The notes under the pieces were generated by a model that was given only the letters and a program-made list of their open reading frames with translations, searched no databases and was not told where the DNA came from. Position numbers and translations under genes: made by a program. A stretch of DNA of 64,000 bases. Origin: Leeuwenhoekiella polynyae. Lineage in GTDB: Bacteria; Bacteroidota; Bacteroidia; Flavobacteriales; Flavobacteriaceae. Positions 45,337-54,257 of the stretch are shown piece after piece. The stretch lies in the NCBI RefSeq assembly GCF_042683665.1, contig NZ_JBHUOO010000003.1. One strand, given 5' to 3'. The first letter of the stretch is position 1. The number at the start of each line of letters is the position of its first letter.

Positions 45337-45846
45337 TCATTCAAAAAGAGCCTTGAGTTCTGTAGCTTCTTTAGCTTTCATTTTGCCAGCAAGCACTAAG
45401 CTCAACTGTTTTCTGCGTAAAGCTGCCTCATAACGCTGAACTTCCTGTTCAGATTCTGGTCTTATTTGAGGAATAGGTACTGGCATACCGGTTTCATCTA
45501 CGGCAACAAAGGTATAAATAGCATCATTTGCTTTTGATTTTAAGCCGCTCTCACGATCTTCCACCCATACATCTATGATAACTTCCATCGAAGTCTTAAA
45601 AGCGCGTGAAATAGATGCTTCAACAGTAACAACACTACCTAAAGGTATCGCTTTGTTAAAAGCAACGTGATTTACGGATGCGGTAACTACAATTCTACGC
45701 GAATGTCTTCTTGCTGTTATACTCGCTACACGGTCCATACGTGCCAAGAGTTCACCACCAAACATATTGTTCAATGGGTTGGTCTCGTTAGGTAACACCA
45801 AATCAGTCTGCATGGTACGCGATTCTGAAGGAGTTTTTTCTTTCAT
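45337..45846 (-). CDS. Acyl-CoA thioesterase, hotdog fold
   Basis: 169 residues, YciA/ACOT-type thioesterase. Conserved segments are LPNETNPLNNMFGGELLARMDRVASI (active-site Asn/Asp) and IVVTASVNHVAFNKAIPLG. It hydrolyses acyl-CoA. The C-terminal extension of about 40 residues is helical. The next gene on the same strand ends 102 bp upstream of its start. Confidence 0.92.
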   Translation of the reverse strand: MKEKTPSESRTMQTDLVLPNETNPLNNMFGGELLARMDRVASITARRHSRRIVVTASVNHVAFNKAIPLGSVVTVEASISRAFKTSMEVIIDVWVEDRESGLKSKANDAIYTFVAVDETGMPVPIPQIRPESEQEVQRYEAALRRKQLSLVLAGKMKAKEATELKALFE

Positions 45847-45887
45847 AAAATGATTTTGCGTAAAAATAGTAAGAATAGACCTTCTAA

Positions 45888-45917
45888 AAATTAAAAAGCC
45901 TCCAAAGTTGGAGGCTC
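45888..45917 (-). terminator. Intrinsic terminator of the HU/SPOR gene (minus strand)
   Basis: Minus-strand stem AGCCTCCA / TGGAGGCT followed by TTTTAATTTTT. Confidence 0.8.
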
Positions 45918-45947
45918 TTAAATACTATGTTCTCTAAAAACACTGAC

Positions 45948-46877
45948 TTATTTCAATTCCTGAACAAGCATCCAGGCATTAGGATTGTCATTGTTTCGTA
46001 TTTGTCTCAATTCTTTTATTGCTTCTAAACGGTCTGTATAGCTACAGTAAACAACCTGATGTAAACCGTATTTGTTTTCACCAATGCTTCGCGCTTTATA
46101 ACCGGCTTCCCGCAGTTGTTCTACGCGAGTCTCAGCATTTTCAGGTACTCTAAAAGCTCCTGCTACTATATGATAATTTCCTTTAGGTTTAAACGCGTTC
46201 AAGGTAACTGCCGGTAACGGATTGTCTATCGTAAATGTTGCTTGTTGAATTGTATTTTCTACTGCAGTTTCTGCTTTTTGTTTTTCAGCAAAATTGTGAT
46301 CAGCAATATCTTTGAAATAGAAGAATCCCAAAGATCCCGATAACCCGATTGCAAGCAAGCCTACTGCAGCATACTTCATCCAGTTGTTTCGGCGGCCAGC
46401 AGAAATATGAATTGGTGCTTTTTCTTCAAGAGTTTCGACCTTTTCATTAAGCACTTCACGCGTAATAGGTTTTGAAACATAAGAAGAAAGTCCAAAAGCT
46501 TCTGTAAGGTAATTAGTAGTCTTTGCCGGTTCAAAAATCACTTTACCTGCTTCATTTTGAGAAAGCATTCCTATGTTATCAAGAACTACAGTTTCGTTTT
46601 TTATAAGTTTTTGCTCCAGCTCATATGCAAACTCTTGTAAATTCCTTAAGGCTTCTGTATAGCTTAAATTTTCTGCAGATGCAGCGTAATTAGCCAAAAG
46701 GCCGTCGTTTTCTTTTAATTGAGCATTAAACGAAATACGCTTTTGAGGTGGAAAAAAAGTTTGTGTCTTAGAATCGTGATATGCAGAAACACGATGTGCT
46801 AAAAATGCCCCAAAGCCGGGAATGATCACACACTCGTATCTGTATAATAGGTCGCTGATGTAAGTTGAAAAATGCAT
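45948..46877 (-). CDS. HU/CCDC81-like and SPOR domain membrane protein
   Basis: 309 residues. The N-terminus (about 1-130) matches the Bacteroidota CCDC81-like HU DNA-binding domains (MHFSTYISDLLYRYECVIIPGFGAFLAH...). One membrane helix follows (about 167-187, YAAVGLLAIGLSGSLGFFYF). The C-terminus is a SPOR domain (about 233-307, NYHIVAGAFRVPENAETRV) that binds denuded glycan strands. This links the nucleoid, inner membrane and septal peptidoglycan in one protein. The role in division is inferred. Confidence 0.88.
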   Translation of the reverse strand: MHFSTYISDLLYRYECVIIPGFGAFLAHRVSAYHDSKTQTFFPPQKRISFNAQLKENDGLLANYAASAENLSYTEALRNLQEFAYELEQKLIKNETVVLDNIGMLSQNEAGKVIFEPAKTTNYLTEAFGLSSYVSKPITREVLNEKVETLEEKAPIHISAGRRNNWMKYAAVGLLAIGLSGSLGFFYFKDIADHNFAEKQKAETAVENTIQQATFTIDNPLPAVTLNAFKPKGNYHIVAGAFRVPENAETRVEQLREAGYKARSIGENKYGLHQVVYCSYTDRLEAIKELRQIRNNDNPNAWMLVQELK

Positions 46878-46972
46878 AATGTAAAATTAGAAAAAAATCC
46901 TTCTGACCTAATCTTGTTAACCGGTAATTGTTAACAATTTTGTAATATATTTATTTTCAATATACTATAACG

Positions 46973-48073
46973 GTGAGTCAAGAAGAATTACACGCATATT
47001 TAACATTACAGCACATTCCTAATCTGGGAGATACTTCCATTAAAAGACTGGTGCATAGGTTTGAATCTCCTCAAAATGTTTTACGGCAATCTAAAGCAAT
47101 TTTGCTCAATATAGAAGGAATAGGGGAGTATAAACTGAAAGAGTTTTTCAATAAAGAGCACGCTCTGGAAGCCGAAAATGAAGTGGAGTTTATTGAAGCA
47201 AACAAAATTGAATACAGCTGTTATCAAGATGCAAATTATCCTGATCGCTTAAAACATTGCATAGACGGCCCCATTTTACTCTTCAAAAGAGGAAAAGCTG
47301 CTTATAACCATCCAAAAATACTTTCTATAGTAGGTACACGTAAAGTCACTACTCACGCGATTGATTTCATTAAAAAATTTATTGAAGATTTAGCGCTGTT
47401 AAACCCTTTGATCGTTTCCGGATTTGCATACGGAGTTGACATAGCTGCACACCGGGCGGCTTTAGATCACGGGCTAGATACCCTAGCAGTTGTCGCTCAC
47501 GGATTGAACCAGATTTATCCTAAAGTACATGTTAAATATGCGCAAGCGGTAGAAAACCAAGGTGCTTTTGTAACCGATTTTTGGAGTTCTGATAATTTTG
47601 ACCGCACTAATTTTTTAAGACGTAACCGCATCATTGCGGGTATTAGTGAAGCAACAGTCGTTATTGAAAGTGCCGAAAAAGGAGGTTCTCTAGTCACGGC
47701 AGATATTGCCCATTCGTATAACAGAGATGTTTTTGCGGTACCCGGAAGACCTGGAGATTCGCAAAGTCTGGGATGTAACAATCTCATTAAAACACAAAAA
47801 GCGCAACTCATTACCAGTGCTGCAGATCTGATCTATTTACTCAATTGGCAAGTAGATGAGGTGTTAAAACCTGTACAAAAACAACTCTTTGTAGAACTTA
47901 CTGAGGAAGAAAAACTAATCTGGAAATTTTTAAGAGATGCGGGCAAAGAACAATTAGATTTAATTGCACTCCATTGTAAAATGCCCACATTTAAAGTTGC
48001 CAGTTTACTCCTTAATATGGAGTTGAAAGGTGTGGTACGACCACTTCCCGGGAAGCAATTTGAACTGACTTAG
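46973..48073 (+). CDS. dprA: DNA-processing protein DprA
   Basis: 366 residues, RecA loader for incoming single-stranded DNA in natural transformation. An N-terminal helical domain (LQHIPNLGDTSIKRLVHRF) precedes a Rossmann core: IVGTRKVTTHAIDFIKKFIEDL, VSGFAYGVDIAAHRAALD, RRNRIIAGISEATVVIES, DVFAVPGRPGDSQSLGCNNLI. The C-terminal winged-helix ends PLPGKQFELT. The start codon is GTG. It overlaps the convergent trpS by 4 bp. Confidence 0.95.
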   Translation: MSQEELHAYLTLQHIPNLGDTSIKRLVHRFESPQNVLRQSKAILLNIEGIGEYKLKEFFNKEHALEAENEVEFIEANKIEYSCYQDANYPDRLKHCIDGPILLFKRGKAAYNHPKILSIVGTRKVTTHAIDFIKKFIEDLALLNPLIVSGFAYGVDIAAHRAALDHGLDTLAVVAHGLNQIYPKVHVKYAQAVENQGAFVTDFWSSDNFDRTNFLRRNRIIAGISEATVVIESAEKGGSLVTADIAHSYNRDVFAVPGRPGDSQSLGCNNLIKTQKAQLITSAADLIYLLNWQVDEVLKPVQKQLFVELTEEEKLIWKFLRDAGKEQLDLIALHCKMPTFKVASLLLNMELKGVVRPLPGKQFELT

Positions 48074-49038
48074 TATCCGAGCTTTGTACGGACTCTATTT
48101 AAAACTTCATTAGCAACCTTACGTGCTTTTTCGGCTCCTTTTTCTAAAGCTGCGTCAATCTCTTCAAGATTGTTCATATAGTAGTGATAAGCTTCACGCT
48201 GCTTTTCGTATTTACCAACTAAAAGCTCATATAAAGCCTGCTTGGCGTGACCATAGCCGTAGTTTCCACCTAAATAATTTTGACGCATTTGAACCACTTG
48301 TTCTTCAGAGGCAATTACTCTATATAAATTAAAAACATTACAGGTGTCAGGGTCCTTAGGTTCTTCAAGGGGAGTACTATCTGTTTGAATGCCCATCACT
48401 TGTTTTCTCAATTTTTTATCAGGCAAAAATAAGTTGATATAATTATCTCGGGATTTGCTCATTTTTTCACCATCGGTTCCCGGAATGTATTTTGTGTTTT
48501 CTTCAATTTTAGCTTCCGGTAATACAAAAGTATCTCCCATTTGCGCGTGAAAACGAGATGCTACATCACGAGTCATTTCTATATGTTGTAATTGATCTTT
48601 ACCAACGGGAACAAACTCTGCATCGTATAATAAAATATCTGCAGCCATCAACATAGGATAACTAAATAATCCTGAATTTACATCTGCTAATCGATCTGCT
48701 TTGTCTTTGAAAGAATGGGCTAGAGTAAGACGCTGATAAGGAAAAAAGCAACTTAAATACCAAGTCAATTCTGTAGTTTGAGGTACATCACTCTGTCTGT
48801 AGAATACAGTTTGCTCTATATCTAACCCAAAAGCAAGCCAAGTAGCTGCCACAGAATAGGTGTTTTCTTTTAAAATGCTGGCGTCTTTTATTTGAGTAAG
48901 TGTATGCAGATTGGCGATAAATAAAAACGAATCGTTGTTTGAGTCGTTTGCCATTTCAATAGCCGGGATGATAGCTCCTAATAAATTTCCTAAATGAGGT
49001 GTTCCTGTACTTTGAACACCAGTCAAAATTCGTGACAT
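48070..49038 (-). CDS. trpS: Tryptophanyl-tRNA synthetase
   Basis: 322-residue class I aminoacyl-tRNA synthetase, normal length. The HIGH-type motif is TGTPHLGNLLG and the KMSKS motif is GEKMSKSRDNYI. The body ends with the helical anticodon-binding part (KARKVANEVLNRVRTKLGY). The -7 element TAACTTTG lies 20 bp upstream. Confidence 0.97.
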   Translation of the reverse strand: MSRILTGVQSTGTPHLGNLLGAIIPAIEMANDSNNDSFLFIANLHTLTQIKDASILKENTYSVAATWLAFGLDIEQTVFYRQSDVPQTTELTWYLSCFFPYQRLTLAHSFKDKADRLADVNSGLFSYPMLMAADILLYDAEFVPVGKDQLQHIEMTRDVASRFHAQMGDTFVLPEAKIEENTKYIPGTDGEKMSKSRDNYINLFLPDKKLRKQVMGIQTDSTPLEEPKDPDTCNVFNLYRVIASEEQVVQMRQNYLGGNYGYGHAKQALYELLVGKYEKQREAYHYYMNNLEEIDAALEKGAEKARKVANEVLNRVRTKLGY

Positions 49039-49057
49039 GCTTAACTAATATTTTAGG

Positions 49058-49065
49058 CAAAGTTA
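49058..49065 (-). promoter_or_regulatory. -7 element for trpS (TAACTTTG)
   Basis: Minus-strand TAnnTTTG match 20 bp before the start at 49038. Confidence 0.45.
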
Positions 49066-49199
49066 CCCCTTTTGACGAATTAACTCCTTTTAAAATGCCT
49101 ATTTTTGGATAGCTCAAACAACCTAATTAATAAACCACCTTGACAAGCCTGTAAGATATTGAAATGAAGAAATTTTTAATTTCTTATCAAGCTTCAGAG

Positions 49200-49207
49200 T
49201 ATTTTTG
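49200..49207 (+). promoter_or_regulatory. -7 element before the PlsC gene (TATTTTTG)
   Basis: TAnnTTTG match 41 bp before ATG 49249. Upstream an AT-rich hairpin (AAGAAAT / ATTTCTT, 49167-49185) is also seen. Confidence 0.45.
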
Positions 49208-49248
49208 ATCTCGATTATCGAGTAAACCTTAACTGACTCAAACAACCT

Positions 49249-49995
49249 ATGATAATTCTGCTGCGTAAATTTTTTATTTTGCTTTGGCGCATTTGGTTTT
49301 ACATTGTTTTACTTATTCCTATTCTGATTTTGTTTCCGTTTTTGATCATTTCGGTGGCAAAAGATTCATGGTATGTTTACTTTTTTAGAATGGCACAATT
49401 TTGGGCGCGTTTTATATTATTTGGCATGGGGTTTTGGCCTCAGGTAAAAAGACTTCAGAAAACAAAACCCGGTAAAAGTTATATGTATGTGGCTAATCAT
49501 ACCTCAATGACCGATATAATGCTCATGTTGCATACCGCTCGTAATCCGTTTGTTTTTGTTGGTAAGCAAGAGCTGGCACGTTTTCCGTTATTTGGATATT
49601 TTTACAAGCAAACATGTATTTTGGTAGATCGTGGAGATCCTAAAAGCAGAAGAGCAGTTTTTGAAAGTGCACAACAACGCTTAAGTCAAGGATTGAGTAT
49701 TTGCATTTTCCCTGAAGGTGGCGTGCCCGATGATTTGTCTTTAGTCTTAGATACTTTTAAAGATGGTGCTTTCCGTCTAGCGATAGACCATCAGATACCT
49801 ATTGTACCTATGGTTTTTTATGATAATAAAAAGCGCTTTTCTTATGACTTCTTTACTGGATCACCGGGTAAAATGCGGGTTAAAGTTCTAAACTTTATTG
49901 AAACAAAAGGTAAAGTAGCTAATGAGCGTCGTGATTTGAGAGATCAAACATTTAAAGCGATTCACGCAGAACTTTTAAAAGATCAAACGCTATAA
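49249..49995 (+). CDS. 1-acyl-sn-glycerol-3-phosphate acyltransferase (PlsC family)
   Basis: 248 residues. Two N-terminal membrane helices (about 6-36 region) and the acyltransferase motifs: HxxxxD in ANHTSMTDIML, the FVGKQELARFPLFGYF region, and the FPEGG motif in CIFPEGGVP. It acylates lysophosphatidic acid or a related lipid at the inner membrane. Length and motifs are normal. Confidence 0.92.
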   Translation: MIILLRKFFILLWRIWFYIVLLIPILILFPFLIISVAKDSWYVYFFRMAQFWARFILFGMGFWPQVKRLQKTKPGKSYMYVANHTSMTDIMLMLHTARNPFVFVGKQELARFPLFGYFYKQTCILVDRGDPKSRRAVFESAQQRLSQGLSICIFPEGGVPDDLSLVLDTFKDGAFRLAIDHQIPIVPMVFYDNKKRFSYDFFTGSPGKMRVKVLNFIETKGKVANERRDLRDQTFKAIHAELLKDQTL

Positions 49996-49997
49996 AC

Positions 49998-50030
49998 AAA
50001 AAGGTCGCCCTAACCAGAGGCGACCTTTTA
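49998..50030 (+). terminator. Intrinsic terminator after the PlsC gene
   Basis: Stem AAAAAGGTCGCC / GGCGACCTTTT with loop CTAACCAGA, followed by TATC. It may also stop the minus-strand gene ending at 50121, though 91 bp away. Confidence 0.85.
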
Positions 50031-50120
50031 TCATCATTGCTTGCGCAACAATTAACCTAACCAACTAAAAAACTAACCTAAACCTAACTTTAGATTTGTA
50101 CCCTTCTTTTTCATGTATTG

Positions 50121-51584
50121 TTAAAACTTAATGCTAAACCCGGTGTAAAGACCTAAATAATAAGGCTTAAAGTCACTAACGCTTTTGTTATATGCATTAA
50201 TTTGATATTTAAACATAGGTTCTAAATTGAACTGTATGCGATCTGTAAATTTATAATCAAATCCCAGCCCCACATTAGTACTAAAACTAGTTCCGTTTAA
50301 ACTATTTGACTCACCCAATTCTGAAACTATATTGTTGCCTTCTTCAAGAGTAATAGAATTATTATTCAGAAATAAAGTACTTAAACCTCCTATAAGCTGA
50401 ACACCTATTTTATTATTGATTAAAGCGTATTCTGCTTCAACAGGTATTTCTATGTAACCCATTTGTTGATTTAGAGCGTTTGAAGAGTTTATGGTATTTG
50501 TGTCAAATTCTGCAGCGTTTGAACTTGGAGAATTAACAAGTGAGCTTTTATTAGAGCTAGATAGCTGGATCAAACCTGCGTTATCATTATAGTTGATACT
50601 GCTAATAGTGCTTGGTTGTATACTTGGCGAAAAGCTAACCTGCTCTGTTTTATACCCGAGGTCAACTCTATTAATACCAGACCTTACTGTTAAACGGTTA
50701 TTTACAGCATAACTTACTTGTACACCATAACTCAGATTAACATCTCCGCTTTTTTTATTTTTTGAAAATTCGGCATCTATACCAGAGCCTCCGAAACTGT
50801 TATAGTAAACCGGTGCAACCATTGGTGAAATTCCCCAGCGACTTATAGTTTCTGAGGTTTCTTCAGTTTCAGCTATAGCTTGTTCTTTACTTTGATTTGC
50901 AATTTTTTCTAAAGCATCTGGGTCTATTGTGGTTTCGCTCTCAACATTAGTTTCTTCAGTATTGTCAGCAACAGCTACTTCGTTAGTTTTTTCTGCTTTT
51001 TCTACGAAAGTATTTTCAGTTAAAACTTCATCCTTTTTAGGAATCTCAGAAGATGGAATATTTGCAACAGCGTTGTCATTGTCATTTCCGCTTTGCGAAA
51101 GAATATTAGATTTCTCAGATGAAGAATTTTGAGTACTTTTAGTGCTTGACGAATTATTCTGTTTAGTAGAAACTACCGTGTTGTTTTTTGGGGTTGTACC
51201 TAGATTTTTTGAAGCGTTATGAGTATTTTTTAAGTGCTCTGAACTTTCTGTATTGTTCTCAGTTTCTTGAGAAGTTACAACAGGAGTTTCTTTTTTAGTT
51301 ACTTCAATTGTATTTTCTTTTTCTCTATCTGTGGCTGTTTCTTCTATAACCACAGCGGGGTTTTCTTCTGGATTTAGATTAGTTGTAAACCAGACATTTC
51401 CTGCTAAAAATAATAGTAATAGAGCTGCCGCAGCACCGCTTATCTTAAGCCATAATGGTATGATAGTCTTATTTTTACTTTGCTGTTGAGCAGCGATATT
51501 TGCCCAGACTTGGTCGCCGGGTTCTGCTTCAAAGTTTTTAAACTTTTCCTGAAACAAGCGGTCTATGTTTTTTTGCTCTTTCAC
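50121..51584 (-). CDS. Putative dual-membrane-spanning anti-sigma factor (N-terminal anti-sigma-like, C-terminal OM barrel)
   Basis: 487 residues with an unusual order. A short cytoplasmic N-terminus (about 1-40, FQEKFKNFEAEPGDQVWANI) resembles sigma-binding regions. One membrane helix follows (about 42-64). A low-complexity Ser/Thr/Asn/Glu-rich stretch (about 70-245) could cross the periplasm. A C-terminal beta-rich domain (about 250-487) ends LGLYTGFSIKF with a terminal Phe, as outer-membrane barrels do. The gene overlaps the ECF sigma factor stop by 4 bp. Proteins of this type (Dma) are reported in Bacteroides thetaiotaomicron as controlling vesiculation, from memory. The function here is inferred. 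Confidence 0.65.
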   Translation of the reverse strand: MKEQKNIDRLFQEKFKNFEAEPGDQVWANIAAQQQSKNKTIIPLWLKISGAAAALLLLFLAGNVWFTTNLNPEENPAVVIEETATDREKENTIEVTKKETPVVTSQETENNTESSEHLKNTHNASKNLGTTPKNNTVVSTKQNNSSSTKSTQNSSSEKSNILSQSGNDNDNAVANIPSSEIPKKDEVLTENTFVEKAEKTNEVAVADNTEETNVESETTIDPDALEKIANQSKEQAIAETEETSETISRWGISPMVAPVYYNSFGGSGIDAEFSKNKKSGDVNLSYGVQVSYAVNNRLTVRSGINRVDLGYKTEQVSFSPSIQPSTISSINYNDNAGLIQLSSSNKSSLVNSPSSNAAEFDTNTINSSNALNQQMGYIEIPVEAEYALINNKIGVQLIGGLSTLFLNNNSITLEEGNNIVSELGESNSLNGTSFSTNVGLGFDYKFTDRIQFNLEPMFKYQINAYNKSVSDFKPYYLGLYTGFSIKF

Positions 51585-52129
51585 GGCGTTGATGCTTGTA
51601 GGGTTGTATCTTTTTGAAAGTTTTCTACTTTCTCTTTTAATATTATTCGGGCACGTGACAAATTTGACTTTGAAGTGCCTTCACTTATTTTGAGCATTAG
51701 AGCGATCTCTTTATGAGAATAACCGTCTAATGCATATAGATTAAAAACCAGTCGGTACCGGTCTGGTAATTCTTGAACAATCTGAAGTAGAAACTGAAGG
51801 GAAATTTCGTCTTCATCAACTTCTACTTCAACCTGTTCAATGTTCTCTTCGTTGACGAGTTCAAAAACACTTTGTTTTCGATACCGTTGTAAAGCAGTGT
51901 TGATCACAATGCGCTTTAACCACCCTTCAAAAGAACCTTTAAATTTAAACTGCTCTACTTTATTAAAAATAGTTATGAAACCTTCCTGCAAAATATCTTC
52001 TGCCTCACTATAATTGCGAGCATATTTCAAAGCCACAGAAAATAGAGTTCGAGCGTAGCGCCGATACAATTCTTCCTGAGCCTTTGGCTTTTTCTTTTTA
52101 CAGTCTTTTATGAGTTGTTCTTGACTCAC
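51581..52129 (-). CDS. ECF-family RNA polymerase sigma factor
   Basis: 182 residues. Region 2 is RRYARTLFSVALKYARNYSEAEDILQEGFITIFNKVEQFKFKGSFEGWLKRIVINTALQRYR type, and region 4 is LPDRYRLVFNLYALDGYSHKEIALMLKISEGTSKSNLSRARIILKE type. Both are clear. It is downstream of a lipoprotein gene (32 bp) and overlaps the putative anti-sigma gene, a typical sigma/anti-sigma pair. Confidence 0.93.
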   Translation of the reverse strand: MSQEQLIKDCKKKKPKAQEELYRRYARTLFSVALKYARNYSEAEDILQEGFITIFNKVEQFKFKGSFEGWLKRIVINTALQRYRKQSVFELVNEENIEQVEVEVDEDEISLQFLLQIVQELPDRYRLVFNLYALDGYSHKEIALMLKISEGTSKSNLSRARIILKEKVENFQKDTTLQASTP

Positions 52130-52161
52130 ATTGTTCTACTATTAATTAAAATCAGTTGGTT

Positions 52162-52575
52162 TTACCTCTTTACAGGTATAGTGTCTGTAAGAAAGGTAGG
52201 CTCATCATTCTCATCAAGGCCATTAAAGAATTTGAAAATATAACTGTATTTATAAACAACTTCAAAATTGAGTGTTGCCTCAATTGTATCTGTTGGGGTT
52301 TCGGTACACGTTTCGTTTTCAAAAACTTTGTTTACCACATATACAAAACGCGTACTGTCTTCTATGTCATAATCAAAACCATAAAACTGGTTACAGCTTG
52401 AGGGTGATACATAACTAACAGGAAACTGATAACGTTTTCCATATACCAGGGTGTCTGGTAGCTCATAATCTACTACCGGAACAAATTCATAATTTACATT
52501 AGTGTTGTTATCATCTAGGGAACAGCTAACGACTAAACCTAATAAACCAATTAATAAAAAAACCTTTTTCATCAT
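52162..52575 (-). CDS. Hypothetical lipoprotein
   Basis: 137 residues with a signal peptide and lipobox LVVSC (Cys18 from the first Met; the start may be the second Met at 52572). Mature part begins SLDDNNTNVN, an acidic stretch common to surface lipoproteins, followed by strand-rich sequence with two Cys (SSCNQFYG, NETCTETP) that may form a disulphide. No family recognised. It precedes the sigma factor on the same strand, so it could be part of the same signalling unit. Confidence 0.75.
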   Translation of the reverse strand: MMKKVFLLIGLLGLVVSCSLDDNNTNVNYEFVPVVDYELPDTLVYGKRYQFPVSYVSPSSCNQFYGFDYDIEDSTRFVYVVNKVFENETCTETPTDTIEATLNFEVVYKYSYIFKFFNGLDENDEPTFLTDTIPVKR

Positions 52576-52637
52576 TTTATTTTTATCTGCTTTTTTAGAG
52601 TAGATACAAAATGATGAAAAAGGTTGCGCGTTAGAGC

Positions 52638-52670
52638 AAAAAAAAGTTTAAGCTTGCATTGCAAGCTTAA
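52638..52670 (-). terminator. Terminator overlapping the recA stop codon (minus strand)
   Basis: Palindrome TTAAGCTTGCA / TGCAAGCTTAA that includes the last recA codons (LAMQA) and the stop, followed on the minus strand by eight T. Confidence 0.8.
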
Positions 52671-53658
52671 TAGCTTCTTTTATTTTAACTTCTAGTTCTT
52701 CAAATAAATCTGGGTTGTCTTTTAAGATGGCTTTTACCGCATCACGACCTTGGCCCAATTTTGTGTCTTGGTAACTAAACCATGAACCGCTTTTTTTGAT
52801 GATTTCATATTCAACACCTATGTCAATGATCTCACCTACTTTAGAAATACCTTCACCGTACATAATATCAAATTCTGCCTGGCGGAAAGGAGGAGCTACT
52901 TTATTCTTAACCACTTTTACACGGGTTTTATTACCCTGTACAGCACCGTTAGAATCTTTGATCTGAGTAGAGCGACGTATGTCTAATCGTACTGATGCAT
53001 AAAATTTAAGTGCATTACCACCCGTTGTAGTTTCAGGATTACCAAACATCACTCCGATTTTTTCACGAAGTTGGTTGATGAAAATTACAGTACAGTTGGT
53101 TTTACTAATAGAGCCTGTAAGTTTACGTAGCGCTTGAGACATCAAACGTGCGTGAAGCCCCATTTTAGAATCTCCCATCTCACCTTCTATCTCACTTTTT
53201 GGAGTTAAGGCAGCGACAGAATCGACTACAATAATATCAATAGCGCCAGAGCGAATCAAGTTATCTGTAATCTCAAGAGCCTGCTCCCCGTTATCTGGTT
53301 GCGAGATGATTAAGTTCTCAATATCTACACCTAATTTTTCAGCATAAAAACGGTCAAAAGCATGCTCCGCATCTATAAATGCTGCAATACCTCCTTTTTT
53401 CTGTGCTTCTGCAATAGCGTGTAAAGTTAATGTGGTCTTACCTGAAGATTCAGGACCATATATTTCAATAACTCTACCCTTAGGTAAACCGCCAACGCCC
53501 AATGCAATATCAAGTCCTAATGAACCTGTAGAAATAGCTTCAACCTCTACAATAGCATTATCTCCCATTTTCATTACGGTACCTTTACCGTAAGTTTTAT
53601 CCATTTTATCAAGGGTAAGCTTTAAGGCTTTTAATTTGGCTTCTTGTTCTTTACTCAT
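52648..53658 (-). CDS. recA: Recombinase RecA
   Basis: 336 residues, near-normal length. Walker A is GPESSGKTT, Walker B VDSVAALTP, loop L1 EIEGEMGDSKMGLHARLMSQALRKLTGSISKTNC, and L2 NQLREKIGVMFGNPETTTGGNALKFYAS. It drives homologous recombination and SOS induction. A LexA-like site is not evident upstream. The intergenic gap to trhO is 630 bp. Confidence 0.98.
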   Translation of the reverse strand: MSKEQEAKLKALKLTLDKMDKTYGKGTVMKMGDNAIVEVEAISTGSLGLDIALGVGGLPKGRVIEIYGPESSGKTTLTLHAIAEAQKKGGIAAFIDAEHAFDRFYAEKLGVDIENLIISQPDNGEQALEITDNLIRSGAIDIIVVDSVAALTPKSEIEGEMGDSKMGLHARLMSQALRKLTGSISKTNCTVIFINQLREKIGVMFGNPETTTGGNALKFYASVRLDIRRSTQIKDSNGAVQGNKTRVKVVKNKVAPPFRQAEFDIMYGEGISKVGEIIDIGVEYEIIKKSGSWFSYQDTKLGQGRDAVKAILKDNPDLFEELEVKIKEAIKLAMQA

Positions 53659-54151
53659 AGTTTTTAGTTTCTTTTATAACCTGTTAAGGTCTTATTCTGT
53701 AGATGTCTAAAAATAAATGACACCTCTTGATTATCTTATGTTTCTCCGCACAAGTTGATTTACAAGTGCTTTTGAGCAAAAATGCTTCAAAAATTGAAAA
53801 GATAAATCAAAGTGCTAAAGTACCATTTCTTTTTTATGGAAACAACGATAGCTTGCTAAATTATTGGAAAAATTCCAACAATACATTGCTTTTTATAGAT
53901 ACACAACTATTAATCTGGAAAAATTCCTAGATAGCTATTTTAACATAGTGTCAGGCAACCTTTTGCGTATGCGTGTATCTATAGATCAAAGTAATGTGTA
54001 GTGCTATGATGCAGAAAACACAAGTTAGATATTGCAAATTTCTAGGATGTATCAGCATCACTGTAAGTTGCAATACCAGATTGGACGGTGGTTAGGTTGT
54101 TTAAGTTTTGATAAAATCAAAATAATATATAACCTGAATTAGCCGTTCAAG

Positions 54152-54188
54152 AAAAATGCCCTCGAAAACTATCGCGGGCATTTTTTTT
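54152..54188 (+). terminator. Orphan intrinsic terminator upstream of trhO
   Basis: Stem AAAAATGCCC-T-CG / CG-C-GGGCATTTTT with loop AAAACTAT and eight T. No well-supported gene lies before it on this strand, so it may end a short untranslated transcript or a decayed gene. Confidence 0.85.
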
Positions 54189-54226
54189 GTACTCTATGCT
54201 TTCGCTTTGTTACATATAAGACATAG

Positions 54227-54257
54227 TTGTCGCAACCGTCTAAAAACTGTACTTTTG
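54227..54257 (+). promoter_or_regulatory. trhO promoter, -33 TTG and -7 TACTTTTG
   Basis: TTG at 54227-54229, 20-bp spacer, TACTTTTG at 54250-54257. It fits the Bacteroidota consensus TTG-N19-21-TAnnTTTG well; the start codon is 31 bp further. This is the best promoter match in the window. Confidence 0.75.

Noticed and set aside
50050..50092. Telomere-like AACCTAA direct repeats
   Set aside because: Only a few short, imperfect copies in AT-rich intergenic DNA; too short to call a repeat array or a binding site.
53727..53930. 67-codon open frame with a hydrophobic start
   Set aside because: It starts with TTG, no promoter match lies close to it, and no homologue is known to me. It is kept only as part of the intergenic description.
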